Assembly (NCBI GenBank): GCA_001931905.2
Contig: MSJI02000941.1
Coordinates: 1-64,000 of the forward strand
Origin: Cladosporium sp. IMV 00045
Lineage: Eukaryota; Ascomycota; Dothideomycetes; Cladosporiales; Cladosporiaceae
DNA: 64,000 nt
Direction of reading: 5' to 3'
The first letter of the stretch is position 1, and each line of letters opens with the position of its first letter. The translations under genes were made by a program, and so were the position numbers. The notes under the pieces are model-generated. The model was not told the DNA's origin. It saw nothing but the letters and a program-made list of their open reading frames with translations, and ran no database searches. This document shows, piece after piece, positions 44,113-55,306 of this stretch.

Positions 44113-44987
44113 AGCAGTCTTTCACGATTCAATGCCATGACCAATGAAGACACTAGGGCAATTAGATGCCTTTCTCGTTGTTAGCACGACACAGCACATA
44201 AAGTTTCTCGTAACAGTTAACATATCCTGGGATCCACTCTGATATACAAGCTCTTCATCACACAAGCAAGCGCCACGATCTAGCTGACAGCCCGTCCAAC
44301 ACACATCATGAAGTACAAATCGGCATCACTACGCTTTTGGGTAGGAATTAACTACATCCCTATTATTGTAGTTAATGATAAGTTTGATCAATCGCCAGGT
44401 CTCAATGCCGAACTAAATGCGCCAAGAAAGACTCGAATCAGCTCCGTGATGTTGCCATCGAATTGCGGATGGCGCAACCTCTACCAAGGAAACCACTGCC
44501 GTCTCTAGTGATTGTACCGCACAGGACATCTCCGAATCAGAAACGCGGTTAATTCTATCATTTCACCGTGTGGGCATATTGTTCTGGAAAAGATATGTTG
44601 CCGTGGTATATCTTATACCTAGCTTATCACGGCCTACGGAATCACACACTACATTCGTCTTGCTCTTGTTTTTTCTTTTGTAATTCTATAATCTGCATAA
44701 TACTTTCTTTCATCCGTCGATAAGTCATCTGCATCTGAGGCCCAAGCGGTCGTTATCAGCAGCGGGGATTTCGCCATCTTCTTTGCCTGATAGCCATGCC
44801 GGCGGTTTTCGTCTTGGAGACTCAAGGCCGGCTAGTATCCATATTGCGTGATATCGCAAGAGGGACATGTGGAGGCCTCGATTGAGGGCACACGCACAAC
44901 AAAAGCTCTCTTATAGAGCTGCGTGGGAGCAATCGCTAGCAGTTCACTTTGAGACCGATTCAACACCATTGCAGTGTTTCTTGAACC
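44113..44987. other. Intergenic 875 bp
   Basis: A/T-rich spacer between the catalase and transporter genes. No gene recognised. Confidence 0.5.
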
Positions 44988-47103
44988 ATGGGCATCATTG
45001 CGACTTTGAAGAAGAACAGGGTGTGCGCGGTGGTCATCTCAGTATTCGACTGGTATCGTTAGTATCTTCTGCTATTCGTATCGTACGACACACAACATTG
45101 ACTTTAGTTTCACAGCCTCCCACTATCCAGCCGAGGAAAAGAAGCTCCTGCGGAAGCTTGACCTTGCTATTCTTGTCTTTGGATGCCTGAGTTGTAAGTC
45201 CTGAAGTAATAAGAACACTCAAGGAAACAAAAGCTAATACAGCTACAGTCTTCTGCCGAGTATGTACAGTCGTCGACAGATGACCGACCGTCACCCAAAC
45301 TGAATGTTGCTTTCCAGTTTCTCGGCCAGCAAAACATCACCAATGCCTATGTCTCTGGGATGAGAGAAGACCTCGACGCTTGGGGCAATGAGCTGAACTA
45401 CTATAATGTCGCTTGTATGTTTGCAAAATAATGTTTCCTTGTTTCTATAGCGACGCTGACATCCTAGACAACACCGCTTATGTCCTCGGGCAAATCCCTC
45501 TCATGACTTTACAAACGAAAGCAAGGATGTATGTACTCCTATTGCCCGGAAGGTATCTTTCTACCAATTACTGACTGTCACCAGTGCTCCTTACCTTCTA
45601 CCTTCACTACAGATCATTTGGGCTATCGTTGCCTTTTCGCAGTCCGAGATCCAGACCAGCTGGCATTTGTACATTCTACGCGCCATTACCGGTTTTTTAG
45701 AAGCATCTTCGTTCGGTGGAACGCATCTAATCCGTAAGTCTTGCATGGTTCTGGGATCTATATCTGCTCACGAGTACTGATCATCGTCAGTTGGATCTTG
45801 GTTCAAGAACGAAGAGCTGTTCAAACGTGCCGGCGTCTGGTTCATGGGAAACTCGCTGGGCTCCATGTTCTCTGGCTATTTGCAAGCCGCTGCATATCGT
45901 AATCTCAATGGAGTGTATGGTCGTGCTGGGTGGCGTTGGCTGTTCATTGTTCAGGGAATTGGTAAGTCTTCCAATACAACGATAAGATTAAAGGAGCTGG
46001 CTAACCCTTAACAGTAGGTGATACCTCACAACCATTCGTCGACATGCGACTGCATTGGCATAGTTGCCGGTTCATTATCGATGACAATAATTAGGACTGA
46101 CGAAATGAAGGACCGTACTGACCTCACCATCTCTACAGATCACTCTTCCAATTTCGTTTCTTGGATACGCTACCTGGCCTGGATTACCCATCTCCCCTAG
46201 AAGATGGTATCTCACTCCAGAGCAACACGCTCTCGCTGTCAAGCGAATGCCTGTAGTGGAAAAAGAGGGCATCACCTGGAAGACCTTCAAATACACCCTG
46301 TCACGTCCGATGTGGTGGATCTGTGTTCCCTGCTACATGTACGTACTGAACACATCAACGATTCAATGGAGCCCTTACTGATAAACGCCAGCTTCCTCGT
46401 ACAAGCTCATTACTGGACAGGCTACATGGCCTTGTGGCTGAGGCATGCAGGCTATTCGATCGAGCTCGTGAACATTCTCCCTACCTTCATCGATCTTCTC
46501 CGCGCTTTGTCATCCTGGCTCGGTACAACCCTGGCAGGATGCTTGAGTCTCCGAGGACTATGGACGTTCCAGTTCTCCTTCGTCATTTTCGCCATCATCG
46601 TCCTCGCCGTATGGAATGTCCCGGACGGTTTGAAGTTCGCAGCCTTCTACTTTGGAGGATTCTCAGGCATGGCGTCACCGATTCTGTACAGTTGGGTCAA
46701 CTCGGTGCTCGCTGATAACTACGGCGAGCGCGGTCTGATCATTTCATCCATGATGACCTTCGGCTTTTGCACGCAGATCTGGGTGCCGCTTTTCACTTTC
46801 CCAACAGTTCAAGCGCCACGCTTCCCGAACGGATATCCTGCAGCGGCGGTCTTTGAATTCTGCATGTGGGCCATCCTGATGTTTGGGTACTGGTTCATGA
46901 GGCGCTGGAAGGCCAAGCATATCGACGAAGAGACACTGCCTGTTGGCGAGATTGATGAGGTTTCGAGTGCGGAGCTCGAGCAAGACGGCGCGAGGTCCGG
47001 TGTGGCGAAGATGCAAGCCAGCGATATAGTGGATGAAGTGTCGAGTGTGGAGCCGGAGCGACAAATTGCGAGGCCAGGGCCTGACAAACACCACCAGGCA
47101 TGA
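44988..47103 (+). CDS. MFS transporter, Dal5/allantoate-pantothenate permease (ACS) family; frame uncertain at one junction
   Basis: Exons fitting the family are 44988-45057, 45116-45193, 45249-45259 (11 nt), 45318-45414, 45468-45528, 45585-45733, 45791-45961, 46139-46338 and 46392-47103. The joins give [65 protein letters not shown] [14 protein letters not shown], then [15 protein letters not shown]. The total is about 516 aa with 12 helices, the usual length. The problem is that exon 7 (ending in phase 1 at GTAAGT) and exon 8 (needed in phase 0) cannot be joined in frame by one canonical intron. The 177-nt gap contains a normal-looking acceptor at 46014. An undetected 2-mod-3-nt exon with a non-consensus donor, or a one-base lesion, would explain it. 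Dal5 relatives import allantoate, nicotinate or other small organic anions. Confidence 0.75.
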
Positions 47104-47202
47104 TTTTGACAAGATGCTCGAGATTCAAATACTTGACCAGTGAGACCATCACCGATTCGGCGATTTATATAAGTATGGAAGCCTGAGTGATGCGTACATA
47201 AT

Positions 47203-47976
47203 CTAGAAATACAAAATGCTGAGAGCTAGCGCGCCGTAGACTAGAGCAGAAAAAGTCATTTGTGGAGGCTTGTAAGCCATAGGACTGCTCGATTCTCCGT
47301 CACCGCCTGAGTCGTTCGATTCATCGTCGTGGTCTGTATCGGAGTCGGGTGAGCCGAGGCCGCACATGAGTGGGATATTGCCACCGCTCAAGGTCGTGCT
47401 GTTCGATCCATATAAAAGGCATTCGCTGAAGTCTGTGAGATCGACATCGCTGTTGACGGAGCACCATGTGTAGCAATCTTGGTAAAGGTATGTTGAGCCG
47501 TTGCCGAGTTGGGAACAACATGTGTCCATGCGCGGGTGTCTGTATAGTTGCCTTTTGTAAGCTTCTCTATGTTCAACAAACAGGGCAAATCGTTTGCCGT
47601 TTGATTCATCGTGACTGAACACGTACCCTCCGGGTCTTACGCAGAATGGTGGCTCAGCGCCAGGAATTCCTGACGGAACACCTGCATAAGAGCAGTTGTA
47701 GGTGGGAGAGTCAGTGGGCATGCTGGCAGACGAGACTCGGGGTTGAAGAAAATCAGTTACTGAGAGATCGTCAAGCTGATCAAGGGTTGATGAAAAGTTC
47801 AGAGTGTCTTCAAATACAACGGATGTTGGCCTCCATATTGACAACCAAGCACCGCACTTGGCATCATCTGGACTTATGACATAGCCTTGCCAACATGCAA
47901 GTTTGGTTGTAGTCTGGTGTTGTCGAGAAAGTGACCGGTCGACTCGAAGGATTCGAGATGTCGCAGCCGGTGGCAT
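47203..47976 (-). CDS. Cys-rich, probably GPI-anchored surface protein
   Basis: Single exon, 257 aa, ATG at 47976. The middle holds about ten Cys with clear spacing (CSYAG, FCVRPGG, MDTCCSQLGNG, YQDCYTWCS, FSECLLYG, LMCGLG). Several NxS/T sites are visible. A Ser/Asp/Gly-rich spacer (DDESNDSGGDGESSS) leads to a hydrophobic C-terminus without a tail (TFSALVYGALALSILYF), the hallmark of a GPI-anchor signal. No signal peptide is seen at the predicted N-terminus, which is odd for such a protein; the true start may be in an unseen upstream exon, or the first 85 residues may be mispredicted. Possible cell-wall or effector-like role. Confidence 0.62.
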   Translation of the reverse strand: MPPAATSRILRVDRSLSRQHQTTTKLACWQGYVISPDDAKCGAWLSIWRPTSVVFEDTLNFSSTLDQLDDLSVTDFLQPRVSSASMPTDSPTYNCSYAGVPSGIPGAEPPFCVRPGGYVFSHDESNGKRFALFVEHREAYKRQLYRHPRMDTCCSQLGNGSTYLYQDCYTWCSVNSDVDLTDFSECLLYGSNSTTLSGGNIPLMCGLGSPDSDTDHDDESNDSGGDGESSSPMAYKPPQMTFSALVYGALALSILYF

Positions 47977-48422
47977 CTGGTGGTTTGAACGTTGAGGTGG
48001 AGTCTGAAGGTTTGCTGTTATAGGCTTGCGATTCTGGGCTAAGGAGATAGGTTCCGAAGACTTCTAATCGATCACTGGTTGGTCGTGAACTCAGGATTCA
48101 GGATCGGCTAGGCGAAGAACCCACGGAACAGGAATATATCCTCTTCGTCCTCCAGATCAAGACATGACTGGCCCAGACGCCGCTGCTAGTGAAAGAGACA
48201 ACGCCCCAGAACATGTTGATGTTCCTCGTCAGATATGGCTTCAGTTGAAGCATGATATGAACCTGAGTAGTATATTTCAAAACCCTGATTGGCATCAAAG
48301 ACCGATCGAAAGCAATGCCACTGTTCCTTGACCAGCCGAAGGAACCGGCTGGGCAGGTCCCTAGCTTACGATAGCGACTGCTCGAAATCCCCACCGCGGT
48401 GTCTTCACTGGCCCCGTCGTGT
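47977..48422. other. Intergenic 446 bp
   Basis: Spacer between two minus-strand genes; a 98-codon ORF here has no supporting features. The missing signal-peptide exon of the GPI-like gene, if it exists, would lie here. Confidence 0.5.
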
Positions 48423-49367
48423 CTATAGGTGATGGCCCTGCAACTCCCTCACCGTCCAAGACCAAAGCTCCTCGCCCTGATCATCACCTGCAACACTGCC
48501 CTCATCAGACTCTTCTGCCAGCAGCTCAGCCGACACACCCACAGGCTCATAGTAAGTACCACTGACAACTTCTTCCGCTGTACCAGCCCACAACTGGTTC
48601 TTCACGCCATCCTCCAGCGAGCCCGTCCGCGCAGGCGCAACGACGCTCTGCAAATACCGAATCTGCTCATCGCCTGGCTCCCTGCTGAATAGCTGAGTGG
48701 CCACTTCACCAGCGTGGACTGAGACGGTCGTGAATTGAGGATATCGCTTGGCGATCTGCTGCGTGTAGAGTTTGTTGGCCAGTTTGCTGTGGATGTATCG
48801 CGATGCGGGAGAAATAGTCGGATCGAGAGTTTTGAGTTGTGAGAATGGGATTCCTCCTGGAGGGCAGCGCTTCCAGCCGATCGAGGTTAGGCAGACAACT
48901 CGAACGGTGGCACTTGAGGTGGATGACGATGTTTGACACAGGACCGGTGTCAGAAGCCTCAGCAGAAGGGCATGTCCGAGATGATTCACGCCAAAGTGGA
49001 TTTCGTAGCCATCGTCTGTCAGTGCTGCTGGGTGGCCGAAGATTCCTGCATTGAGATATAGGATGTCAAGTCTGCTGCTTGAAGCCAGGAAAGCTTTCGC
49101 TGCTTCTTTGATGGATTCGAAAGATTTTAGGTCCATTGTCAAGAGAGACACATTGACGTTTGGTGATTGTCGGAGGATTTCGTCGACGGCAGCTTGTCCT
49201 TGCTCAGCATTACGGGCCGTCAAGTAAAGATGTGCAGGATTGTGTTGTGCTGACTTGAGCGCAGACAATTTGCCTAGACCCGTGTTGGCTCCCGTGATTA
49301 GGATGACTTTGCCCTCCAGTGAAGGTATATCCTCATCGGGTTCATAGTTGATGCTGGTGGAAGACAT
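48423..49367 (-). CDS. Short-chain dehydrogenase, retinol-dehydrogenase/WW-oxidoreductase-like
   Basis: Single exon, 314 aa, ATG at 49367. The cofactor loop is TGANTGLG (residues about 25-32). The Arg in LYLTARNAEQG suggests NADP use. LYLNAGIFGHP replaces the NNAG motif. SIGWK and the active-site Tyr and Lys in SRYIHSKLANKLY are present, followed by VSVHAGEVATQLF where VxPGxVxT is usual. This layout is that of fungal light-induced-alcohol-dehydrogenase/RDH-like SDRs. The substrate is not predictable. Confidence 0.9.
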   Translation of the reverse strand: MSSTSINYEPDEDIPSLEGKVILITGANTGLGKLSALKSAQHNPAHLYLTARNAEQGQAAVDEILRQSPNVNVSLLTMDLKSFESIKEAAKAFLASSSRLDILYLNAGIFGHPAALTDDGYEIHFGVNHLGHALLLRLLTPVLCQTSSSTSSATVRVVCLTSIGWKRCPPGGIPFSQLKTLDPTISPASRYIHSKLANKLYTQQIAKRYPQFTTVSVHAGEVATQLFSREPGDEQIRYLQSVVAPARTGSLEDGVKNQLWAGTAEEVVSGTYYEPVGVSAELLAEESDEGSVAGDDQGEELWSWTVRELQGHHL

Positions 49368-49935
49368 CTAGTCTGGCTTACTTGTAGGTTTGTCGCAGAG
49401 AATGATAGCGATGCAGGACACTCTCTGGCAGTCTGTGGGAAACCCACGTATGATTATATGTTAGCCATGAGCTTGATTCATTGACCCTATGCGCTAGTAG
49501 TGTTGAATCCCAATGAGCTGTTCGATAATTGTACGAAGGATTCCGCTGTTCTGCACGAAGGAGCAAGAAGTGGATGTGTCTCGAGATGACCCCCTCGTCT
49601 GAAGCCGTTCAATTGTTGGGAACTAACGTCAAGCGACGGACTTAACTTCACAAAATCCACTGGCTGCATACGTGAAGGATTCAGGGCTCTCGGTCCGTAA
49701 ATATGACTGATAACATTTTGTTTCAACCTATGTATTGAAACGGCAAACGATTCGGCAGACGCGGCAGCTAGCGAAGTACTAAAGGTATCAATCACTGGAA
49801 CGAGAAAGACAAAAAGTAGAGATCATGCGCACTGATATTACCACAGCCATACTAACAATCACCAAGGAAACAGAATAAAAAGAAAAGAAAGGTTAAGCAA
49901 AGAGAAACCCGAAAGACCATCTGTCCACCAACAAT
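49368..49935. other. Intergenic 568 bp
   Basis: Spacer between two minus-strand genes. Nothing recognised. Confidence 0.5.
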
Positions 49936-52701
49936 CTAACCCTCCTTCCTCGCCCAACCGACCAGGCATCTCCATCCAGCCCTACTCTGACCTTTTCCAG
50001 CACCATCCAAGGCCCTACCAACTCTATCCAACCCTTCCTCTTCCTCCCGGCCCATCTCGCCCGCCAACCTCAACATCCACGACTCCCAAGCACGGGCGCC
50101 GACAAGACCTGTAATGGCACGAACGTCTTTCGTGGAGCCCGTGACAGGTGGTTCGTAGATGACGACATCGCCACTGGGGCTGATGGAGCGCTCCTGGCCG
50201 TCGGCGAAGTAATCGTCGCGTGCGGCTGTGATGGTGGACGTGGACGATCCTGAGCTGCAGGTTGTTGCGCAAGTGGCAGCTGTCTTGCCGTAGTCCGTCC
50301 AAGTTGGCGAGACGTCGGCGACGGGAAGGATCATCCAGGCACGCTTGATTTCCTGGAACCCAGCGCGCTTCAGGCGAGGAAGAAAGGTCTTGCCACTGGC
50401 CGGGTCGTAGCCACGGGTGCGGAGCTTGAAGGCGAACTCGACACCGAGCGCTTGGGTTGCCGCGTCTGGGTGTACAAGTTCCGCATCGAGCAGGTCAAAT
50501 TCAAGGTAACCGCCAGGCTTAAGAATCCGTAGACATTCTTGCAAGGTGAGGTCCCATTCGTCGAGAACCTCACCGCCCGGAACCAAGGTGCGTAGGTTCG
50601 AATACAGGTTCCGGGCTGAGACAACATCGAAGTGATTGGGTGGGAATGGGAGCACCCAGGTTCTTGGAGCCGCGACTACGTGATGATTCATTGGTCCTTC
50701 GAGCGCCGATGAGAGTACGTGTGCTTCGGCATCAGAAGAAACAGTGGTGTAGACTTGGGCTTGCGGGTGAGTGACTGCAACGTCCCATGCCCAGCTGCAG
50801 TGGGCTTGGCCTCCGAGGTCGAGGATGCGGACGTCAGAGCGCCCTTTGAAGGTGGCAACAATGGGCGAAGTGATGAGAGCACCACCGTTCAACTCACGCT
50901 TTGCATCAGTGTGCCAAGTAGACGGTTGTAGTTGTTGAAGAGCCTGACGCTCTCGCTCAGCTTGGGCAATGGCTGTCTTCTTCTCGTCTTCCTCTACGGC
51001 AGTAGGGAGAAAGGAGGAGATCGGACGTGCCGGAGCTGGACGGATTGCAGCAGTGAGCTCGAACTTGCCTTGAAGCTGCTCCATGTGCTGCTTTCCCGCA
51101 CTGTTGCGGCGTACATGCTCTGCTTCAGCTCGCATTTGGCGGTGCTGGAAAACGTCACGAGCACGTTGAGAGCGCTTGGTGTGTTTGAAGCCGGCCCAGA
51201 AAGTGCCGTCATGAATTGGCGAGATGCGTTTCTTCAACTTTTCTACAGTAGCTTCGTCGGTTTCGACGAAGCGAACCGACTTCTTGCTTTGAGGAGAAGA
51301 TGTGTTTGACGGTGGACTTGGTCGATCTGGCGTTTTTGGCACAGCACCCTCAAGATGTTTGACGCTTTCAACAACCTCATCGTCGGAGCAAAGATTGTCA
51401 ATGTAAGCCTTTTGAGTGCAAAGCCAAAGCTGTGTTCGGTCGATGTTTGCCGCTGCAGTCTGTTGTAGGGTGTCTTGGTAAGTCTCGTCGATCTCATCTA
51501 CTTCAGTGATGACTTCGGTAGGCGAGAAGGCGCCCCGGCGCGCAGTCTCTGGGTCTGTTCGTTCGCTGGTGGGAGATTTCAGAGCGATTGTGTGTTCCAC
51601 AGGATGTTCCGGTCGCTTGGCCCAAGGGACATTGTAGAACGAGGTTGCAGTACTTGTGGGCAGACTCGGCTCTGTGGTCCTGAAGGGCACGCCGTAAAAT
51701 TCGGCAGCAGTACTCGTGTTGGGCACGGGGTCTGAGCCTGACCAAGTACGGCGTCCGAGGGATGCATCCAGGGATGAAAAGAAGCCACCAGGAGAGGGAA
51801 CGGAAAGGGCGGACAGTTCGTCGTCGGCATCGCCTGCACTACTCGGCTCCAGCGACTGATCGTCGGTTCTCAGTTGCAGGGTAAAACGAGGCGACTCGAC
51901 GATCTCGCGCATTTCGGAGACCGCCTCTTCGGGCACCTCAAGTACTGTCTCAAGAGTCCGCTCATCTTCGGGGTTGATTTGTTGAAGCATTGAGATTGCC
52001 GAAGGCTCGAGTTGGATTGGGCCTTCCCATGCGTTGTCATCCTGCTGCTGAGCAATGTCGGGTGTCGATGGGCAACTGCTCAGCGCCAGCTCCTCTGAGG
52101 TCATGCTCCCGTCAAGAGATGGTGCAGATGTGGTACTTGGGATGCGAAGACTGCGGTCTTGGAGCTGAGCGAGGACCGCTGGGGATAACTGCACTTGGTT
52201 CGCGGGCGAAAGAGGGGTTGTTGCAGACTTCATTTTCTGGATTGTCGGCCATTGGCTTGGTGATGGAATGACGATTGAGGGATATCGGGACTTGGGAGGA
52301 CCCGCAACGCGTCGTTTCACAGAGCTCGAAAGCTTAATCGGAAAGTCTTCGTTCTCGCTGCTTGACAGGTCGTAGAGTTCGTCGTATTCACTTTGCGAGC
52401 TTCGTTTACTCCAAGTCGAATTGCGATCTGACTGAGTGTCTGATGATGCCGGCGAGATAGGGACATCTGGAACAGGTGGATATAGAGTGGTGACCGAGTT
52501 ACCAGACTGTGGAATCGCTCTCGGTGTTGGGAAATCATCGCTCATGGGCGAAATGACACCGGGTTTTGATGTTGGTGCTTGTGGTGCGGCGCGTCGAATC
52601 GATACTTGGGGCTTGTCTTCGATTACTGTGTTGCGAAGAGACACTCGTCGTTCGCTCTTCAACGCCACCGGCGCAGCAGGCGGAAGTGGAATGCTGCTCA
52701 T
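49936..52701 (-). CDS. SAM-dependent methyltransferase with long disordered N-terminus
   Basis: Single exon, 921 aa, ATG at 52701. Residues 1-590 are Ser/Pro/Thr-rich and disordered, with predicted basic and acidic patches and a short near-repeat (TAAEFYGVPF at 331-340 and TATSFYNVPW at 351-360). Residues about 615-800 are a class I methyltransferase: motif I DVRILDLGGQAHCSWAWDVA near 623-642, FDVVSARNLY near 691-700 and LRILKPGGYLEFDLL near 724-738. The DLGG-x-CSWAWD version of motif I is typical of a fungal family of this layout. Substrate unknown; regulatory methyltransferases such as LaeA share the fold but not this N-terminus. The KKSVRFVE sequence near 473-480 resembles a PP1-docking RVxF motif. 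Confidence 0.85.
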   Translation of the reverse strand: MSSIPLPPAAPVALKSERRVSLRNTVIEDKPQVSIRRAAPQAPTSKPGVISPMSDDFPTPRAIPQSGNSVTTLYPPVPDVPISPASSDTQSDRNSTWSKRSSQSEYDELYDLSSSENEDFPIKLSSSVKRRVAGPPKSRYPSIVIPSPSQWPTIQKMKSATTPLSPANQVQLSPAVLAQLQDRSLRIPSTTSAPSLDGSMTSEELALSSCPSTPDIAQQQDDNAWEGPIQLEPSAISMLQQINPEDERTLETVLEVPEEAVSEMREIVESPRFTLQLRTDDQSLEPSSAGDADDELSALSVPSPGGFFSSLDASLGRRTWSGSDPVPNTSTAAEFYGVPFRTTEPSLPTSTATSFYNVPWAKRPEHPVEHTIALKSPTSERTDPETARRGAFSPTEVITEVDEIDETYQDTLQQTAAANIDRTQLWLCTQKAYIDNLCSDDEVVESVKHLEGAVPKTPDRPSPPSNTSSPQSKKSVRFVETDEATVEKLKKRISPIHDGTFWAGFKHTKRSQRARDVFQHRQMRAEAEHVRRNSAGKQHMEQLQGKFELTAAIRPAPARPISSFLPTAVEEDEKKTAIAQAERERQALQQLQPSTWHTDAKRELNGGALITSPIVATFKGRSDVRILDLGGQAHCSWAWDVAVTHPQAQVYTTVSSDAEAHVLSSALEGPMNHHVVAAPRTWVLPFPPNHFDVVSARNLYSNLRTLVPGGEVLDEWDLTLQECLRILKPGGYLEFDLLDAELVHPDAATQALGVEFAFKLRTRGYDPASGKTFLPRLKRAGFQEIKRAWMILPVADVSPTWTDYGKTAATCATTCSSGSSTSTITAARDDYFADGQERSISPSGDVVIYEPPVTGSTKDVRAITGLVGARAWESWMLRLAGEMGREEEEGLDRVGRALDGAGKGQSRAGWRCLVGWARKEG

Positions 52702-53664
52702 TTTCGTGTGAGGTGTTTAGTGTTTTAGATGTTTTTGTTGGTCGTTTAGTCGATAGTAACTCGAATGAATGTAGACCGGCCAGCGGTATGATCAAGTGAG
52801 TGATCGACCAGCGAAATGCAGAAAAGAGATGGGAAAGTAAGGAAAAAGACAAAGTGAAAGTCCGTCCGCGCGCGCACACCACCACAAAGTATAAAGTACC
52901 AGATTAACGAAGAATTCTGGGAGGGAGAAGGTGGATAATCACGCGGCCGGGGGCCTTATACTTCACCTCTCGTACAAGCGAGGCGCTGCGGCCCTTCTTA
53001 CAGCCGCCGCGGTCGAGTTGCGCAACATGGCATGAGGCGGCGGTTAGGAAGATGATGGCGGCGGCCGTGCAGACGCAACGGGAATGATTAAAGGGTCAAG
53101 GCTGGCGCTACGACAGAGCCTCACACATGGAGAGCGTACAGTGCAATCGTTTGGTTGGTGTTAGAAACGGCTTCGAGTCCAAATGCAGTAGAAAGATGCG
53201 CCACGCGCTGGGCCTAAAGCAATAGTAGGATTCTGCAGCTGCATGGGCTCGGTAACGAATCAGTTGAGCAGGATGCAAGCAAGCGCTGGGTGTTTGCAAC
53301 GAGCTGCCTGGCCGGCGCTTAGGGGTGGCCAATGGACGGTCGTGGATGAGGTACACAGCATGACGAGCATATATTGGCGGAGACTTGGCTGTCCAGATGA
53401 GACATCGCTCGTGGCCTCGAAAATATACCAAGGCAGACTTGAGAATGTTGTCGGGGGTTGTTGGTTGGAGTCTGGAAGAGTGAGGTTGACTTGATGATAA
53501 AGGAAAGTGCAAGGGCGCGAGACTGATGAGGCCCTCGGCTCCTGGCGCGATCGGAGCTCCCCACTGAGGTGTGACGTACCAATGTTGAGAAAAGTTATAT
53601 TTACGCATACATACATGTGACATACACATCCCACCTTCATATACCACAAGACACAATCCCGAAC
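52702..53664. promoter_or_regulatory. Divergent promoter methyltransferase/RPE
   Basis: 963 bp between start codons. A TATAAAG lies near 52890 and an alternating CG stretch (cgcgcgcgca) near 52867. No coding sequence supported; an ORF of 182 codons antisense to the RPE leader is chance. Confidence 0.45.
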
Positions 53665-54614
53665 ATGGCTCCTCCCGCTTTCATCGCTCCCTCGATCCTC
53701 AGCGCCGACTTTGGCTCCCTGGGAAAGGCATGCTCTGACACCATCAGCCAGGGAGCAGACTGGCTTCACGTTGACATTATGGACGGCCACTTCGTGCCCA
53801 ACATTACCTTTGGAGCTCCTGTCGTCACCAAGATTCGCTCTCACGTTGATCGACCTGCAGAGGCCTTCGGCAAGGGCACCTTCGACTGCCACATGATGAT
53901 CGCTGAGGTACGCAATCATATCATGCCAAATGCTGGGGAGGATAAGAATACAACACCACGTACATGAGACGGAACACACATGATGAGGGGATTTCTTGAG
54001 AGGATAGTACACAGATCGGAGGGCTAACAGGCTCCAGTAGCCAAAGAAATGGGTCAAGGATTTCCAAAAAGCCGGCTGCGACTTGTACTGCTTCCACTAC
54101 GAGGCCGCCATCGACTCCACCGCCGCCGAGTCTCCCGAGGCTCACAGTGATGCCAAAACGAGCCCGAAGGAGCTTATCAAGTACATTCACGGTCTGGGAA
54201 TGCGCGCCGGAATCGCCATCAAGCCCAAGACTCCTGTCGATGTGCTTTACGACATCCTCGACAACCCGAACAAGGATGAGGTGCCTGATGTACGTCGATC
54301 TTTCAATCCCATCTCTAAGGTCACGCAGAATGACGCAGCTGACCTTCATTGTCCAGATGGCCCTCGTTATGACCGTCGAGCCCGGCTTCGGCGGCCAAAA
54401 GTTCATGCCCGACATGATGCCCAAGGTCGAGGCTCTGCGCAAGCGCTACCCCGAGCTGAACATCGAGGTCGACGGTGGTCTCGCCGAGGGCACTATTGAC
54501 ACTGCTGCTGACGCCGGTGCCAACGTCATTGTTGCCGGCAGCGCCGTCTTTGGTGCCAAGGACCCGAGTGAGGTCATCTCGAAGCTCAGAGAGGCAGTCG
54601 AGAAGAGAAGGTGA
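53665..54614 (+). CDS. RPE1: Ribulose-phosphate 3-epimerase
   Basis: Exons are 53665-53907, 54041-54289 and 54357-54614 (introns 133 and 67 nt, phase 0), giving 249 aa. The ATG at 53665 is preceded in frame only by a GTG. TIM-barrel landmarks are [13 protein letters not shown] at the N-terminus, [18 protein letters not shown] (catalytic metal-binding His and Asp), [40 protein letters not shown] and [13 protein letters not shown] (phosphate loop). The enzyme interconverts D-ribulose 5-phosphate and D-xylulose 5-phosphate in the cytosolic pentose phosphate pathway. An insert of about 15 residues ([20 protein letters not shown]) between strands is seen in some fungal and plant copies. Confidence 0.95.
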
Positions 54615-55306
54615 CTGGATGGTGATGATGGGGTTGAATCTGTGCATAGAAAAGAAAGGGGTTTGAAGTTATGAGCTTATAGATGATATTTGATGAAAAT
54701 TGACGAATGACAGCAGCGATTGTTGAGCACACTCTCATCCAGGAGCATCTTGTTCTCCTCTTTCTTTTACTTCCCAGATCGACCGATGTGTCTCACGCGA
54801 AAAGGCTAAAAGACGGTGTTGGCTCTCACGCAGTCTGGAGGTATAGAAACGACAGTTCCTCGGTCTCTGCGTCCAGCTCACCCGTCCTGGAATACGGCAT
54901 TGAACCGACAGCAGTCTGGACTTCGAACATTTGGAGATAGTAGACAAAGAACATTCGACCTTGTCAAAGGCTAGATCTCTCACTCTCAAACACAATGTTA
55001 TTGTCGCAGACAAAGAAAAGCCACATTGTCCCGACGCCAATCTTTGACGAGACTTTGCATGAAAGAATCAGCAATGCATTGTGAACATGCAGTCCCCCTC
55101 TACCACGACACCAAGGCATCGTATAAGATGCAGCGTCCTCGTCGAGCACAGAGGAGAAGAGGGCAGCCCGCACCACACCCACGATTGCAACACATAGGCA
55201 AGCCTCTGCAAGCAATCAAGGTTGTACCGTGTGCTCAAATCTACTAACCCAACAGCTACCCCCTAACCCAACAGAGTTGGCAGGTCCACTCCTCTCTTCC
55301 TTCAAC
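54615..55306. other. Intergenic 692 bp
   Basis: No gene seen between RPE1 and the next plus-strand gene; short overlapping ORFs only. Confidence 0.5.

Noticed and set aside
46018..46200. 60-codon ORF bridging the missing transporter junction
   Set aside because: It reads the next transporter exon out of frame and has no membrane character, so it does not solve the junction.
53108..53656. 182-codon minus-strand ORF between the methyltransferase and RPE1
   Set aside because: No domain, high Cys/His/Arg chance composition, lies in the promoter of RPE1.
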